Positions 10,810 to 22,487 of a stretch of DNA of 64,000 bases are shown one piece after another. Under the pieces are notes generated by a model. It worked only from the letters and a program-made list of their open reading frames with translations, did not search any database and was not told the origin of the DNA. Source of the stretch: Coriolopsis trogii (Eukaryota > Basidiomycota > Agaricomycetes > Polyporales > Polyporaceae); assembly GCA_020543525.1 (NCBI GenBank), contig JAHYIO010000006.1, forward strand, positions 1,240,001 to 1,304,000, given 5' to 3'. The number at the start of each line of letters is the position of its first letter. The stretch's first letter is position 1. The position numbers and the translations under genes were made by a program.

Positions 10810-13800
10810 ATGGGAGACCTACCTCTCCCACAGATGCCACAGCAAGAGACGCTGCTAGCACCACCCGGGCCACTGCACCCATGGAATGTAGGTTTCTAAC
10901 TGAGAATAGTATTTTCGCTGATCACTCGATCGACAGAGGCCTAGGGCGTACAGCATGGGAGACGAGCACGGTGGAGAGCATCAGGCTCTGATCAAACGAG
11001 AACAGTCGGCGCAAACCTCCAAAACTCTCCTATCCGGAGCTGCCAACCACAGATCGCGCAACCTGGGTAAATTATATTTATTTGCCAAGCGAAACCGAGT
11101 GACTTACAGACACCCAGTCGGGACTCGGAGTGCCCACAACGACGTGCCGACATCACCATTGCGGGAGGATTGTGAGTTGTAATCTTCAATATTCGCGTGT
11201 AAACACTCACTGATGGCGGATTGAAGCCCCCTTCCACATACTTCTTCGGAAGAAGTACGAGGAGGAGTTCAGAAAATTCTACCAGTATGTACATGTCGTT
11301 CGCTGCTTTGTGACATCCTCTGACCTGATGAATATCTAAGGCATATTAACTCAAACCTGGACCTGCAGGTATGTTTTGCTCGTAGAGTTGCAAATTCACT
11401 GCCACTCAGGACTATTGAGCATAGCTACGAACTTTTGTGAAGTCTCTCCGTGATGTGGGAGGCTCGGTCAGAGTGGTGTCTTCAATCCAGAAACTCCGCA
11501 AGGCTTTGCACGAGGTCGCTCGATTGTCTCACGACAATGCTGTCTCAGTCTTACAGCTTACGGAGTTCGAACTGCACAAAACGCAGCCTTCAAAGCTCGA
11601 AACCTTCCCGGACAAGATCCAGGGGCTTGCGCGAGCCCTAGTTGACTTTTGCGAGTTCGTTGAAGAATTGCGAGAAGCTGTAGATGAACATATGGAAATT
11701 GACGTTACTTTAGTTGAAGATCTCCAGGTGCGAAGCTATACAACCAGGTTCTGGGGTGATCAATGATGATTCACTTGCTCACTACGGAATCAGTATTGGA
11801 CAGAGACTCTGAGGGAGCACAAAGGTACGCGATTGTACCACACTCCATGAATGTCTGTATAACAAATACGCTTGTGGACACAGACAAATTTCATTCTTTG
11901 CCAGTGCAACGCTATGTCCTGCAGCTTAGTCTCCGGATGGACAAGCGCTTGAACGTTATTGACTCATCTCTGTCAACGTTTGCCGAGATAGGTCCGTCTT
12001 TTAATCAAAAGCAACAAGCAGTGATGTGAATTCGCACTGTATCAGGTATTCCGGCGATTGCATACGCTCAGCAGCATGCCAACGAGACTCTATTGAACAT
12101 CAGTACTATCTCCGCCATCCTCTCAGCCGTCACTGCAACCACACTACAGTTCTCATACACCGATACTGCCACTCCCTTGGCTGGAGCGGTAAACACCTTC
12201 TGGTTCACCTCCTTGATATTTAGTGTGGGTGCGGCTGTCAACAGCGGGGTGGCTGTCAGTTGGAATAGAGCAGTATAGTGCGTATGTCAACAGTATGTGA
12301 CATATTGTATGCTCACTCAGTCTTCATCCAGCCGCTCCCCCAAGAATCGTGTTCCGGTTTTGGTCCGTTTGTGTATCAAGCATGGATCTCTCACTTTGCT
12401 TGTGCTTTCAGTTGTCTGTTTCTCAGTTGGACTTGTCCTCTTCACCTACGCTTTCCATCAGGTTTGCCAGTGCCTCCTGCATATAAAACCCATAGTGTCT
12501 TGCTGATATGAGGTCATCCCATTTCAGAGTCTGTTGACACGTGCTGTGGCCGCTGCGGTCTCTGCGTGGAGCATGCTTCTCCTACTGATAACTTCTGTCT
12601 GGTTTGCACTGGAATACTGGGTCTATAGGCAGTATGATGGCCAGAAATGGCTCTCGGAGGTCTGGTCACATGTCCTTTGGGATCTGTTGCACACACCCTT
12701 TCGGAACCGTGACCTAGAGCTGCGCCAGAGACTTCGCACAATAACTAGGCCTCCACGGATCATCTCTGAGGACGACATGGAAGCGCGTCCTGCCGGAACA
12801 TCTCTTCCCAGTCCCCTTCGCAACAATTTGAGACGGCAACTCACCCTGGATCCAACCCTCACGAAGTCTGCAGAAGCCAGGGGCGAGGTCCGAGGTGGGG
12901 TCTTCCGTAATGCTGGTCGTCTGCCTCCGAATCTTCAGAACCACGGTGGGGAAGAAATTCCAGTAGGACAACCCTTTGCGAAGTCACAGCAGCCCACGAC
13001 CGCACCTCTGGAGACCTCTGTCCAGGGCCAGAACACCACTGCACCAGTCAAATTCGAGAGATTCCCGTCGGAGTGTCGCAAGATATATACATTCAATACC
13101 AGCATGTATTCAATCAAATGTCTCAAATTCTCACCGGATGGAAAGCAACTAGGTGTTATACGGTTTGTATCTCGATATGATATACTGAAAGTGAATCGCA
13201 TTCTTATGCCGTACTACGTGACACAGTGAAAACGGGAAGGCAGTCATCTATATCTTGGAGGTAACAGGAAGGCCCATGCTTTGCAACCATTGTGCTTGTC
13301 GTCTCAACGCGTTGACTTGCAGGGTCCTCTAGTATCGGATTGGTCTCCGAAGCCGACCGCACTTCTGCAGCATGATCATTTGGGTGATATTGCCTGGTAA
13401 GATTATGTAAACCCGACTGGTACGAAACATTAAGCTTATGTAATCGCTATGACTAGGTCTCTCGACAGCAGCTTGGCCTTTGCACGACTCAAGAATAGAT
13501 CCGTTTTCTATGAAACAAAGTCATGGGAGCTTCTACCGTCGAAAGTCGACCCTTCGTTTCCTAGGTTGCCCTACAATGCCTGTCAATGGACACCAACTTC
13601 AGACAGTCACGGTGAGCAACTTGTACGTATTTTGCTGATTTCACATGTATGCTGAGATGGCAGTATTACGAATAGCTGTACTCTGTATCGGCTCGGAAAG
13701 GAACACCGTAATTCGAGTGAAACTTGCCAGTGAGATCACGGTCATGCCAGTAAGTGAATAGATGCTGTGCTATTAAATTGGTCTCTTCGTTTAACAACAT

Positions 13801-15315
13801 GATCATTACAACAGATTGCTGGCACACCGCCGGATCCGACATCACTATGGTCTACTATGTTGACTCCAAACATCTTTCAGGGGATACGTTTGAAGGAGGC
13901 GGCTATTACTTCCGACGAGGCGTGGATGCTGTGTGTCGGTACTCTGATAGAAACCAAGAACCACAACTTCAAGCCCAGTGCAGAAGCTGAAGCAGAGAAA
14001 CGCCTCTTATGTTCGTTACTACTCAAGAGTACGCCTGAGAGTATCATGAGACTCACTGATATGATTCATTGGCAGTGTACGATGTAAAGAAGAGGGCCAT
14101 CACGTAGTACGTCGTGATATGCAGAACTATCACGCTAGTTACACGCACTCACAGTCTACCGGCGGGCCTTAGCTTTGTTCCCATACTGGAGGACATACGA
14201 CACATCTCACTTTCCAAAGACGACAAGTGTGCTTTGGTCAGTTACGAGGGAAAGGTATCGTTTATATCAACCCATGTCAACATTTCTCTAGCCGATTCAT
14301 AGTTGATTTCAGTCACCGCCAGAGCTCTGGGTGCTCCTTCACGACCATGACAGATTGGGTCAGGAGCTGATGCTCAAACACATGTATTATCCAAACAAAG
14401 AGGTAGAGTATGCTGGACCCAGTTGCTTTGGTGGCAAGTGCGATGAGCTAGTCCTAAGCGCAAGCAAAGGTAACTTGATCCTAACTCTCGCAGAAAATGC
14501 ATGTTAACGATTTACGTTATGCTATCAATCCAGCGGGCGACGTCTACATCTGGAATCGTGACGCACGAGTACTTCAACACCACATCAAGCCACAGCTCAT
14601 AGGCAAGGAGTTGGAATGCATTGCCTGGAATCCTAGCATTGGGGGAGAAACGTCGGAAGGGATCTTCTTTGCCCTCGCTGCAAGTGACGGCCACGTGATA
14701 TTCTGGGGAATCAGTCCTCCTACCCCCCGGCCATCGACTATCACAACGCCAGCAGCGAATGCCGGCAGTGACGCTCAGAACCTCGGGTTCGCAGACACCA
14801 CCCACCCCAACGACCGCTCCCACGGTGTTCCAGAGGAGGGTCAGACAGCGGATAGCGGTAGTGGGACAGAAATACAGAAGCTCACCTCTGACTCGTCAAA
14901 GACTCAAGCAACGAAGGAGGCGACGGTCGTGACAGGCGATGTGAGTGCTTCTCTCACGGAGCGTTCTAAGCTTGAACCCACATCCGAGGCAACACAGATC
15001 GGTAGCAGTGGCACAGCGAGCAGCATTCGCATCGACTCTACTGGGACGCCGGCTTCCCCACCGGACAGCTCATACGTGGTACCCACCCTCCAAGCGTCAG
15101 CAGCAGCTCCGCGTGCAGAAGGATTGGCTTCCGCTGGTTCCGCCATAGCGCCTCCTTCAGAGCCGGGTCATCTGCAGTCTTTCGCTCGGAAAACGCGAGA
15201 GGTGGTGACGGCTTCACTGCAGTTCGTCGCGCAGAGGGCCCCTCAGGCCCTCAATGAGGCGCGGAAGATGGTGACGAGAGGTTCAGCTTCGCGGGGCCCG
15301 GTCGAATCTGTGTAG
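10810..15315 (+). CDS. Membrane-anchored WD40-repeat protein (basidiomycete family, function unknown)
   Basis: This is one long gene with many short introns, running to the TAG at 15313-15315. The proposed start at 10810 (MGDLPLPQMPQQ) joins an exon containing MGDEHGGEHQALI; a start at 10955 is also possible. The N-terminal half has helical segments (KSLRDVGGSVRVVSSIQKL, 11440-11740). A membrane domain follows: TISAILSAVTATTLQFSY, then AVNTFWFTSLIFSVGAAVNS (12100-12270), then LLVLSVVCFSVGLVLFTYAF (12390-12460), and a further helix around AWSMLLLLITSVWFALEYW (12570-12625). A linker precedes WD-like blades: MYSIKCLKFSPDGKQLGVI (13105-13165), PPELWVLLHDHD (14310-14350), SASKAGDVYIWNRD (around 14460-14560) and FALAASDGHVIFWG (14668-14710). 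The tail (14710-15315) is Ser/Thr/Pro-rich and looks disordered. I infer a membrane protein exposing a propeller to the cytosol. Exact exon joins between 10900 and 12050 and between 13170 and 14500 are uncertain. Confidence 0.7.
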
Positions 15316-15980
15316 TCTTCGTTTGTGGACTCCTTCGCACGCATCTGAGTTTCTAATATGTACTGCGCACGGCCGCATAGTTTATGTCCTGTATACATTG
15401 CAGTCAGCGTAGCATAGTATGCGCGAGCTTCATATACACCTGTCGTCCTTGTGGGGGCCTCGATCCGAATGTTGCACAGCTTTCCCGTGGACAGCAAAGT
15501 TCGTGTAGGTACAGCTCAAACATCTAGAGTCCGAGCCGTTGTTCGGGAGGTCTGCATTTGCAACTGCTCTTGGGAGCGTGTGTACCCGTTCGTCTAACAG
15601 AGCATATATTCGCGAACCACGTAGACGGCCTACTGCAACGTGAGTCGACGACTATACAGGACAGTGCAACGATACTCACCTACCGCATATAAGGCCGCAA
15701 GCTGGAGTTTCAAACCTGCAAGACCCGTCACGCTCCAGCAGACGAAAGCGGACATAGAAGGAAAATCATCGCGAATAATAAACGTGCACAGTTACATATA
15801 CATACAGACCGCCGGCGCCCGTCCGCGTCCATCATGCAACGCCCTGTCCTACCTCCCTCCCTGCCTCCTCCCCACTAGCCCCAGCAAGAACCCTAAAGTA
15901 TCGGCTCGTCGGTATCGGTATCGGGATCCGCATATATCCAAACTCGAATGGGCACATTTTCCAACCGCGAATGCCGCGAC
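15316..15980. other. Convergent intergenic region
   Basis: The 3' ends of the WD40 gene (plus) and SPC2 (minus) face each other here. A 265-residue plus-strand frame (15640-16437) overlaps SPC2 exons antisense and is very Arg/Ser/Pro-rich, so I treat it as a shadow. Nothing else is visible. Confidence 0.45.
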
Positions 15981-17298
15981 CTACTCGGCCTTGCCGTCCA
16001 TGACGCGTCCGACGACCTCCCCGACCCACCGCTCGAACCGATCCTGGTCCATCACCCCGCGCTCGTCGAAGAACGCGGTGTACGGGCGCTCCTCCGCCGT
16101 GCGTCCCCGGCCGAGGAGGGTCTTGCCGCCCGCGGCGGAACGCACGTACGAGAGCCCGAGGGCGTACCCTGGTGGCGTCGAGGGCGAGGATGGGGTCGTG
16201 CGAGAAGTGATAGTTATCCGCTCCGTCACGATCTGGTGCGGGTGTGTGAGCAAGCAGTCTCATCTGGTACGCACGGGAGGGTCACGAGAGGGTAGTAGAG
16301 AACTCACCCGCTTATCAAAGGTCTTCCGCTTCCCTACAAACACTATGTCTCCCTCGACAAAGTACGCGTATAATGTTTGCGCGATGGTCAGGATGACATA
16401 CCTGGGCGACGTGCGTCAGTCGGCGCGCACGCAGTGAAGGTAAGGTGGTTGGCGCCACTCACATGATCACGCCTGCCCATACGCCAGGCTTGCTTTCCTC
16501 GAACGGTACCCGCCAGCCGTAGAGCCCGGTGCCACCTGCCACAAGAACGGATAGCCAGCCAAGCGCGAGCCGGACGTCTGTATGCGTATGGATTTGCTTG
16601 AAGAGGTCGGGTCTCGAAAGGAACTGCGCATAGAAACGTGTCAATACTGTCATTCCCCATACTTGACCAACAACAGGAAGCGAAGCACACGAGATGGCTC
16701 CCGCGACGAGTTAGGACGTAGAGAGCGCGCCTGCAGCCTGTCCATCTCCATTCATCATGGCTGTGCACGTCAAAACGACAGCCGCGGTGGTGTGCGATAA
16801 GAGCATATATGCGATGCCTCGGGCGGGAGATACTCCGCCCCGCAATCAAGTGAACCCCATTCTCCACGTCTGTGCACACGACCAGGACAACGACGCAACA
16901 GTGAGCTCACAAAGATGAAACGTGCGCATGACGTAGGAGACAAGCCATCCTATACAGTCTGTCGTATGCCTTGTTGGAGAGAAAGGGCTGGGCAAGCAGC
17001 AGTACCCCACATATGCCCAGACAACCCGACCTTGCGCGTTGCACAGTAGTCGGTGTTAAACAGAGCGAAGGAAGAGACTCACACGTTTGAGCGCATCGTC
17101 ACACGCGTGTTTCATGTCTGTTGCACTCGCGTTGTTGACTTTCACCACCTCGCGCTCCTCTCCGACCACAGGGACAAGGAGCGCGTCTACGCCGACGGGG
17201 GGAGTCGCTGGTGCGTCGTCTTTCGACGGGAGGGGTGGAGGGACGTCGCCATTGTGCGATGATGTGTCGGCCGCAGCCTTGCGCGAGCGCGGGGCCAT
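15981..17298 (-). CDS. SPC2: Signal peptidase complex subunit 2 (SPC25/SPCS2 family)
   Basis: This is a non-catalytic subunit of the ER signal peptidase, which removes signal peptides from secreted proteins. The start at 17298 (MAPRSRKAAADTSS) opens a first exon running to about 17083 and ending DDALKR. A second exon begins after GCGCAG near 16624 and reads FLSRPDLFKQIHTHTD. The first membrane helix follows (VRLALGWLSVLVAGGTGLYG), then VPFEESKPGVWAGVIM. The next exon carries the second helix (YVILTIAQTLYAYFV) and the family hallmark DIVFVGKRKTFDKR (about 16380-16310). The last exon reads IVTERITITSRT to DGKAE and the stop at 15981. Both helices and the FVGKRK signature match the family, and length is normal (about 230 residues). 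The first intron would be about 460 bp, long for this genome. No convincing extra exon was found in it. Confidence 0.85.
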
Positions 17299-18284
17299 GA
17301 GGTCCTGTCGTTCTGGTTATGAGTGTGGTTTTTCGAGGAGCTGCCGGGGATCGTCCAGGGCGTGTCGTGTCCGTGTGATCTGGGTGTGCTTGGCTGCGCG
17401 GTTCGTTTCGCTAGGCAACGAGGATGAGTACGACCGGAAAGGACGAGAGTGGGGAAGAGGAGAGCAGCAGGAGGGAGGGCGAGGGGAGAGAGAGAGGAGG
17501 GAGGACACGACGACAGTACACGCACCAATCCGGACAGACGCGCTCCTCCAAGCGGACAACGTGGCCCAGCGCTTGCCCATTGTCCGCTAGTTCAGGCACC
17601 TTGGTTCGACTCGTGCTGACCACGTTTGGTTCAGTTTTCCATCAGACCTTGGTTCGCTTCGGTCATTTTTGCTGACGACCGTGTAACGTCCTCTCACGAT
17701 CGATGGCTTTAACTTTCTCTCCTCCTACCTTTGAACGCACTACTTGTTCATACTAACACAGCCGTCTACGGACTCTCGCTCACTGTATCTGACCTGCTAC
17801 AGCATTCATCGTCACTACTCGTACCTTGTACCACTTTGAGCCTGTCCACCCTACTAAGTACTGCTCCGCCCTGGACATAGTGTAGATGGATGAGAGGGAA
17901 GCCCGACCATCTTAGCTTCCTGGCTGATAGAATGCGGAAGTGCTGATGACATTTCCAACAGGTACTCGACCATGGATCTACGCCATCAAGTCTGACAAAT
18001 ACCTACGAGGACATGGACAGCCTCAGCGAGCCAGGATGTACACAACGATTGATACACGAACGGGCTCCGATCATTGTAAGCCTCACCCTCATGCAGGCGG
18101 GATAGCAGGACTGAGACGAACGATGTCAGCATGTCTTACGAGCGCCCAGAGATCTGCAAAAATGGTACACCATGTCGTTCCACTTCTGTCGCCATCGCAG
18201 CGTAAATGGCGGTTATAAAGCGTCTGCCTCTCGCATCATCCCGACCTACCTCTCTATCCCTCTGGAACGCCACTGTCATACACC
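17299..18284. other. Intergenic region between SPC2 and ERG2 copy 1
   Basis: This is a divergent promoter region with no gene I can support. Frames overlapping 17300-17590 mirror each other across strands and are low in complexity. The right end holds the ERG2 TATA box. Confidence 0.45.
18214..18220 (+). promoter_or_regulatory. TATA box of ERG2 copy 1
   Basis: TATAAAG stands 65 bp upstream of the ATG at 18285. The second ERG2 copy has TATAAAG in a similar place. Confidence 0.6.
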
Positions 18285-19240
18285 ATGGTCTCGAAGAAAA
18301 TAGAGGCGAACGCGCGGCAAACGGCTGCACCAGCAGCGAATCTCACGAAGTGGTTCAAGCGTCTCGCTATTGCGTTCTTCGTCTACCTCGTCTACAGGGT
18401 CCTGGACGGTATCAAGGTGCGTCCCTGTTATACTAGCCCCTCCCGCCATGTTCACGACTCACTTTACCCTCGACCGTGCAGGACCGGTGGTACGTCTTCA
18501 GCCCGGAGAAGCTGCACACGCTGGTACAAGCCGCAGTGCGAGCCCACCCGGACGACATCAACGCGATCATCCCCTACATTGTATCGAACCTCACGGCCGA
18601 GTACCCGTCAAACGAGATCGCGATCAACCAAGACACGTCCGAGTGGATGATCAACAACGCGGGCGGCGCGATGGGCGCGATGTACATCATTCACGCGAGC
18701 ATCACCGAGTACCTCATTATCTTTGGGACTCCGTTGGGCACCGAGGGACACTCGGGCGTGCACACCGCTGACGATTACTTCAATATCCTCGTTGGGGAGC
18801 AGTGGGCGTTTAACCCGCCGAACCTGACGAAGGAGGTGTACAGGCCTGGGGACGTGCATCACCTCCCTCGCGGTCATGTGAAGCAGTACAAGATGCATGA
18901 GGGCGGCTACGCTCTTGAATACGCTCGTGGTAAGTGTCTTTTGTTGCTACATCCCCAGTCCCGTCCCAGGCTTCCTTCTTTCCATTGCCTGTTCAATTCG
19001 TCATCGGCCGCTTCTTCCGGCCAGGACAAACGTGCGGAAGTCGCAGACGGGGTTGCGGTCCTGATAGACAAAGTGCGGAGCTGATTTGCGGTCGTATTTT
19101 GTGCAGGATGGATCGCGCCGATGCTCCCGTTCGGTTTCGCGGATGTCTTCTCCTCAACGCTCGACTACTGGTCATTCTTCCGCACCGTGCGCATCACCGC
19201 GCGCGAGAACATCCGCAACCTGCTCATTGGCAAGATCTGA
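18285..19240 (+). CDS. ERG2: C-8 sterol isomerase (ERG2 / sigma-1 receptor family), copy 1
   Basis: ERG2 moves the sterol B-ring double bond from C8 to C7 in ergosterol synthesis on the ER membrane. There are three exons: 18285-18416, 18482-18929 and 19107-19240. Exon 1 encodes a short N-terminus and the single membrane helix (RLAIAFFVYLVYRVLDGI). Exon 2 encodes the cupin-like core: DRWYVFSPEKL, NAGGAMGAMYIIHASITEYL, GTPLGTEGHSGVHTADDYF and GEQWAFNP, then PGDVHHLPRGHVKQYKM. The acidic residues in the HTADDYF and TEYL regions match family active-site positions. Exon 3 encodes the amphipathic C-terminus WIAPMLPFGFADVFSSTLDY and ends NLLIGKI. The product is about 220 residues, normal for fungi. 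The second intron is 177 bp, longer than usual here. A second copy lies at 21256-22169, convergent to this one. Confidence 0.93.
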
Positions 19241-20002
19241 AGTGCGCACGGGCAAAAATTATCGCATATACCATGTAGTGGTGCATCTCTATAGCTGTTT
19301 AATGACACTTCACTATGGTTGTGTGGCGTTCTCGCGGTTAGGAGAGACGTCCGTCACAATGCGACACGGTAGTAGCACTAGGGAGTATCCTCCGCAGTCG
19401 TGCGAGTAGACTCATTTGCCTATTCTGACACGCTATCCGCTCCGGCACTTCGTGGATAAGCTCTCGCACGACCACCTCCAAGGATCGAACGCTCGAGTGA
19501 TTCCCTGTAAGGGAAGGAAAGGACGAGCTGGGCAACCCTGGACTTGGATCGGAGTTGCCTCTTCCTTACCTCAGATGCGCCATCTTCAATATGGTGGCGA
19601 GACTACGACTCAGCCTATCAAGCCAACCACTACACTCAGGAGGAATGGTAACAAGTCCAAGCAACCAGGTAGAGATGATTGGCTAGGACAGGTAGGTATC
19701 ATGACATCGTCGGTACTAATAACATCAGTCTCGCTGAGTTATGACGTCTCGAACTCCCTCTGGCAATTGAGGAAGGAGCTCCTCCCCCACTACCGCCTTG
19801 GGATCGAAAGGTTCCCAGTTGCGTTTTCTGTAGCAGCACCTGTGAGTGAATCGTGTAACTGTAACTGGGCAGTCAAGCGCGCTCACACGCACTGAGCCCC
19901 AAAGGTTGCGTTCTCAAAGTACCACATCGGCTTGCGATCCTCGGACATGCCGAGCATCTTCCTACATGCCTCAGTTGCTACCCGTAGCTCCTTCTTCGTC
20001 CT
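19241..20002. other. Intergenic, no recognisable gene
   Basis: This stretch lies downstream of ERG2 copy 1 and of the minus-strand unknown gene, so it is a convergent 3' region. A 159-residue frame at 19416-19895 has no recognisable feature. Confidence 0.45.
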
Positions 20003-20731
20003 CTAAGTGTCGACGTACTCGGTGTAAATGAAGGAAAGCACGAGCGTCCTGAGGTCCTGGGCGACCGGAATGCCGTCCTCAATGTCGAAGGCACGCCAGC
20101 GCAACCTCTTGCCCGCCTTGCGCATCTTGGCTTCCTGGGCTTCGAACTCGGCATTCGCGTAGTTAACGACGAAGTGCGCAAAGTAGCGTTCTTTGCTCAT
20201 TGCTTCTTCCTGTTGTTGGGAATAGTGAGGTTGGGATGCGGTGTCCCAGCCCGAGTTGTGATCTAGGCTCGGAGCTCACCAAATCCTCGTTTGGCACATA
20301 GGGAATGGGTTCCCGACCTTCAGCCCTGGCCTTCATGAAGTGTTCCTTATCCCAGCGCTCATACAGCTTTCGTCCGACGGCGGCCACCTCTGCTGGTGTG
20401 ACGAGGATGCCGTAGTGGAATCGCGGAATGCCGTTGTCTGAAGTCGACCTGGATGATCGTCCGGGCGCGGGCTGCCGACTTTGCGCTGGAGCTCTTTGAT
20501 GTACTTCACGGGGAACTCGTCCATGTCTATGGGCGGGAGTCTTGCTTCATATTCTGCCTCTATTTTCTGCGTCGCAAACGCCCCAGGATCAGTCCACCAG
20601 TCTGCTCGGAGCGGTTCACGATGAGGATGGTGTATTACCTGGTATTCCCTTGCTATAGCTTTACATTCTTCCAGGGGAATGTCCTCGTAAAAAGAAAAAT
20701 GCGGAGAGGTCCACCTCATCGTCGTCTCCAC
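20003..20731 (-). CDS. Hypothetical protein, possibly frameshifted
   Basis: I do not recognise a family. The first part starts at 20731 and reads HFSFYEDIPLEECKAIAREY and MDEFPVKYIKELQRKVG (to about 20470). A second part in another frame reads PRFHYGILVTPAEVAAVGRK and GREPIPYVPNEDLV (to about 20276). After an intron ending CAG near 20210 the third part reads EEAMSKERYFAHFVVNYANA and ends IYTEYVDT at 20003. Parts two and three join cleanly. Between parts one and two (about 20470-20440) no intron of normal size gives the needed frame change, so there may be a frameshift or a misjudged start. The composition is charged and soluble, with no signal peptide or membrane helix. It sits between the two ERG2 copies. 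Confidence 0.5.
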
Positions 20732-21255
20732 CGTTGAGGTTCATGTCACTCAGGTCAGAAACGACTCCTGCGACCCAGCACCAGACATGATGGATAGGAG
20801 TTGGGCCTCAGTTAGTTGGCAACCGGTCAGTCAGAAGGCATGAAGGCAGCGTGCCCACTCGGCAGAGCCGTCCTGCGCGAGCTCGAGATTCAGCAGCTTC
20901 GCACTCACGAGTCCACATACATACCCGAGCCGAGTACTCATTTAGACGAAGTGCGTGGGGCCAAGATGCCGGACGACGCACCAGCGCAATGATCGGGAAT
21001 TTCCACAGCAATCGGTGAGTAGCGCGCCTTTGATGGCGGGGAGGTTCGAGTTGCAAAGCGCGCACGCAGGCGTACGCCAACCGCAGCATTTAGGAGGAGC
21101 AAACGACAACATATTCAAGCATTCAAGCAACGACGAAGAGCTAATAGACTGGTACAGATGTGCATCATTACATCGTCAGTATGCGGTACTTTTCGCACAA
21201 ATATGAATGCGGTATAGGAGACGGCGGGTGCGATATCCGATACGCAGCGGCGCTC
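20732..21255. other. Intergenic between hypothetical gene and ERG2 copy 2
   Basis: This stretch is upstream of the unknown minus-strand gene and downstream of ERG2 copy 2. I see no supportable feature. Confidence 0.45.
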
Positions 21256-22169
21256 TCAGATCTTGCCGATAAGTAGGTTGCGGATGTTCTCGCGCGCAGT
21301 GATGCGCACGGTGTGGTAGAAAGACCAGTAGTCGAGCGTCGAGGAGAAGACATCCGCGAGGCCGAACGGGAGCATGAGGGGGATCCAACCTGCGTGGAAA
21401 CAGAGGAGTGTCAGCATGGGCCCAAACACCCGCCGAGATCTACCGTCACCGAATCCACCCTACCCTACTTGGCCGGCGGGTGCATGGACGGGAACCCTCG
21501 ACTTTGCGGGAAAAAAGAGGCAACTGGGACACTCACCGCGAGCGTACTCCAGCGCAAAGCAACCCTCGTGCATCTTGTACTGCTTCACATGTCCGCGCGG
21601 GAGGTGGTGCACGTCCCCAGGCTTGTACACCTCCTTTGCCAGGTTCGGCGGGTTGAACGCCCACTGCTCCCCAACGAGGATGTTGAAGTAATCGTCGGCG
21701 GTGTGCATGCCCGTATGGCCCTCGGTGCCCAGCGGTGTACCGAAGATGATGAGGTACTCGGTGATGCTCGCATGGATGATGTACATCGCGCCCATTGCCC
21801 CACCCGCGTTGTTGAGCACCCACTCGGACGAGTCCTGGTTCAGGGCAATCACGCTCGATGGGTACTCCGCAGTGAGGTTGGAGACGATGTAGGGGATAAT
21901 CGCGTTGATGTCGTCCGGGTGCGCATGGACCGCGGCTTGTGCGACCGCATGCAGCTTCTCGGGGGTGAAGACATACCACCGGTCCTGGGGTGAGTCCATG
22001 TCAGCACGCGCGTGTGTTCGAGGATGTGGATGCGTACCTTGACCCGATCGAGAATGCTACACGCGGTGTACACGAAAAACGCGAATACGAGACGCTTCAT
22101 CCACTTGATGAGGCTCGCCGTCGGTGCGTCCGTCTGCGGTGCTTTCGCTCCCGATTTCTTCGCGGCCAT
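21256..22169 (-). CDS. ERG2: C-8 sterol isomerase (ERG2 / sigma-1 receptor family), copy 2
   Basis: This is a full second ERG2 gene with the same three-exon plan as copy 1. The start at 22169 reads MAAKKSGAKAPQTDAPTASL, followed by a membrane helix (LVFAFFVYTACSILDRV). The core exon reads DRWYVFTPEKL, GTPLGTEGHTGMHTADDYF and GDVHHLPRGHVKQYKM. The last exon reads WIPLMLPFGLADVFSSTLDY and ends NLLIGKI with TGA at 21256-21258. The core differs from copy 1 by only scattered conservative changes, while the N-terminal exon is clearly diverged in residues 1-35. No lesion is visible, so both copies look functional. The copies are convergent, about 2 kb apart. Confidence 0.93.
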
Positions 22170-22274
22170 GATGTCGTGTCGTGTCTGGTCGTCAGTGAGC
22201 GATGTCGGAGGCTAGTGGACCAGACAAGTTGAGGCTGAGACCAGGATCGGGTGACGGTGACGGTGACAACGAAG

Positions 22275-22281
22275 CTTTATA
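22275..22281 (-). promoter_or_regulatory. TATA box of ERG2 copy 2
   Basis: On the minus strand GGTATAAAG lies about 106 bp upstream of the ATG at 22169. Copy 1 has GGTTATAAAG, so the core promoter context is related in both copies. Confidence 0.55.
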
Positions 22282-22487
22282 CCGCTGGGCGACGAGCCAA
22301 GTGGCACGATCAACGTCCCTATTTTGTGCCAGACGGGGGCGCGCTCGTCAGCATTGCTGACACCATGTATAGCCGACTTTCCAAAACTAGAAACCCCCGC
22401 CTCCCGCCTCTGCGTGTTATAACAACCCCGTTATCCCGCCAGCGTTCACGTAGGACCCCTGGTAATACTGTCATATGCCTGATCGCG

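Noticed and set aside
15640..16437. 265-residue plus-strand frame
   Set aside because: Overlaps SPC2 exons antisense and is low-complexity Arg/Ser/Pro.
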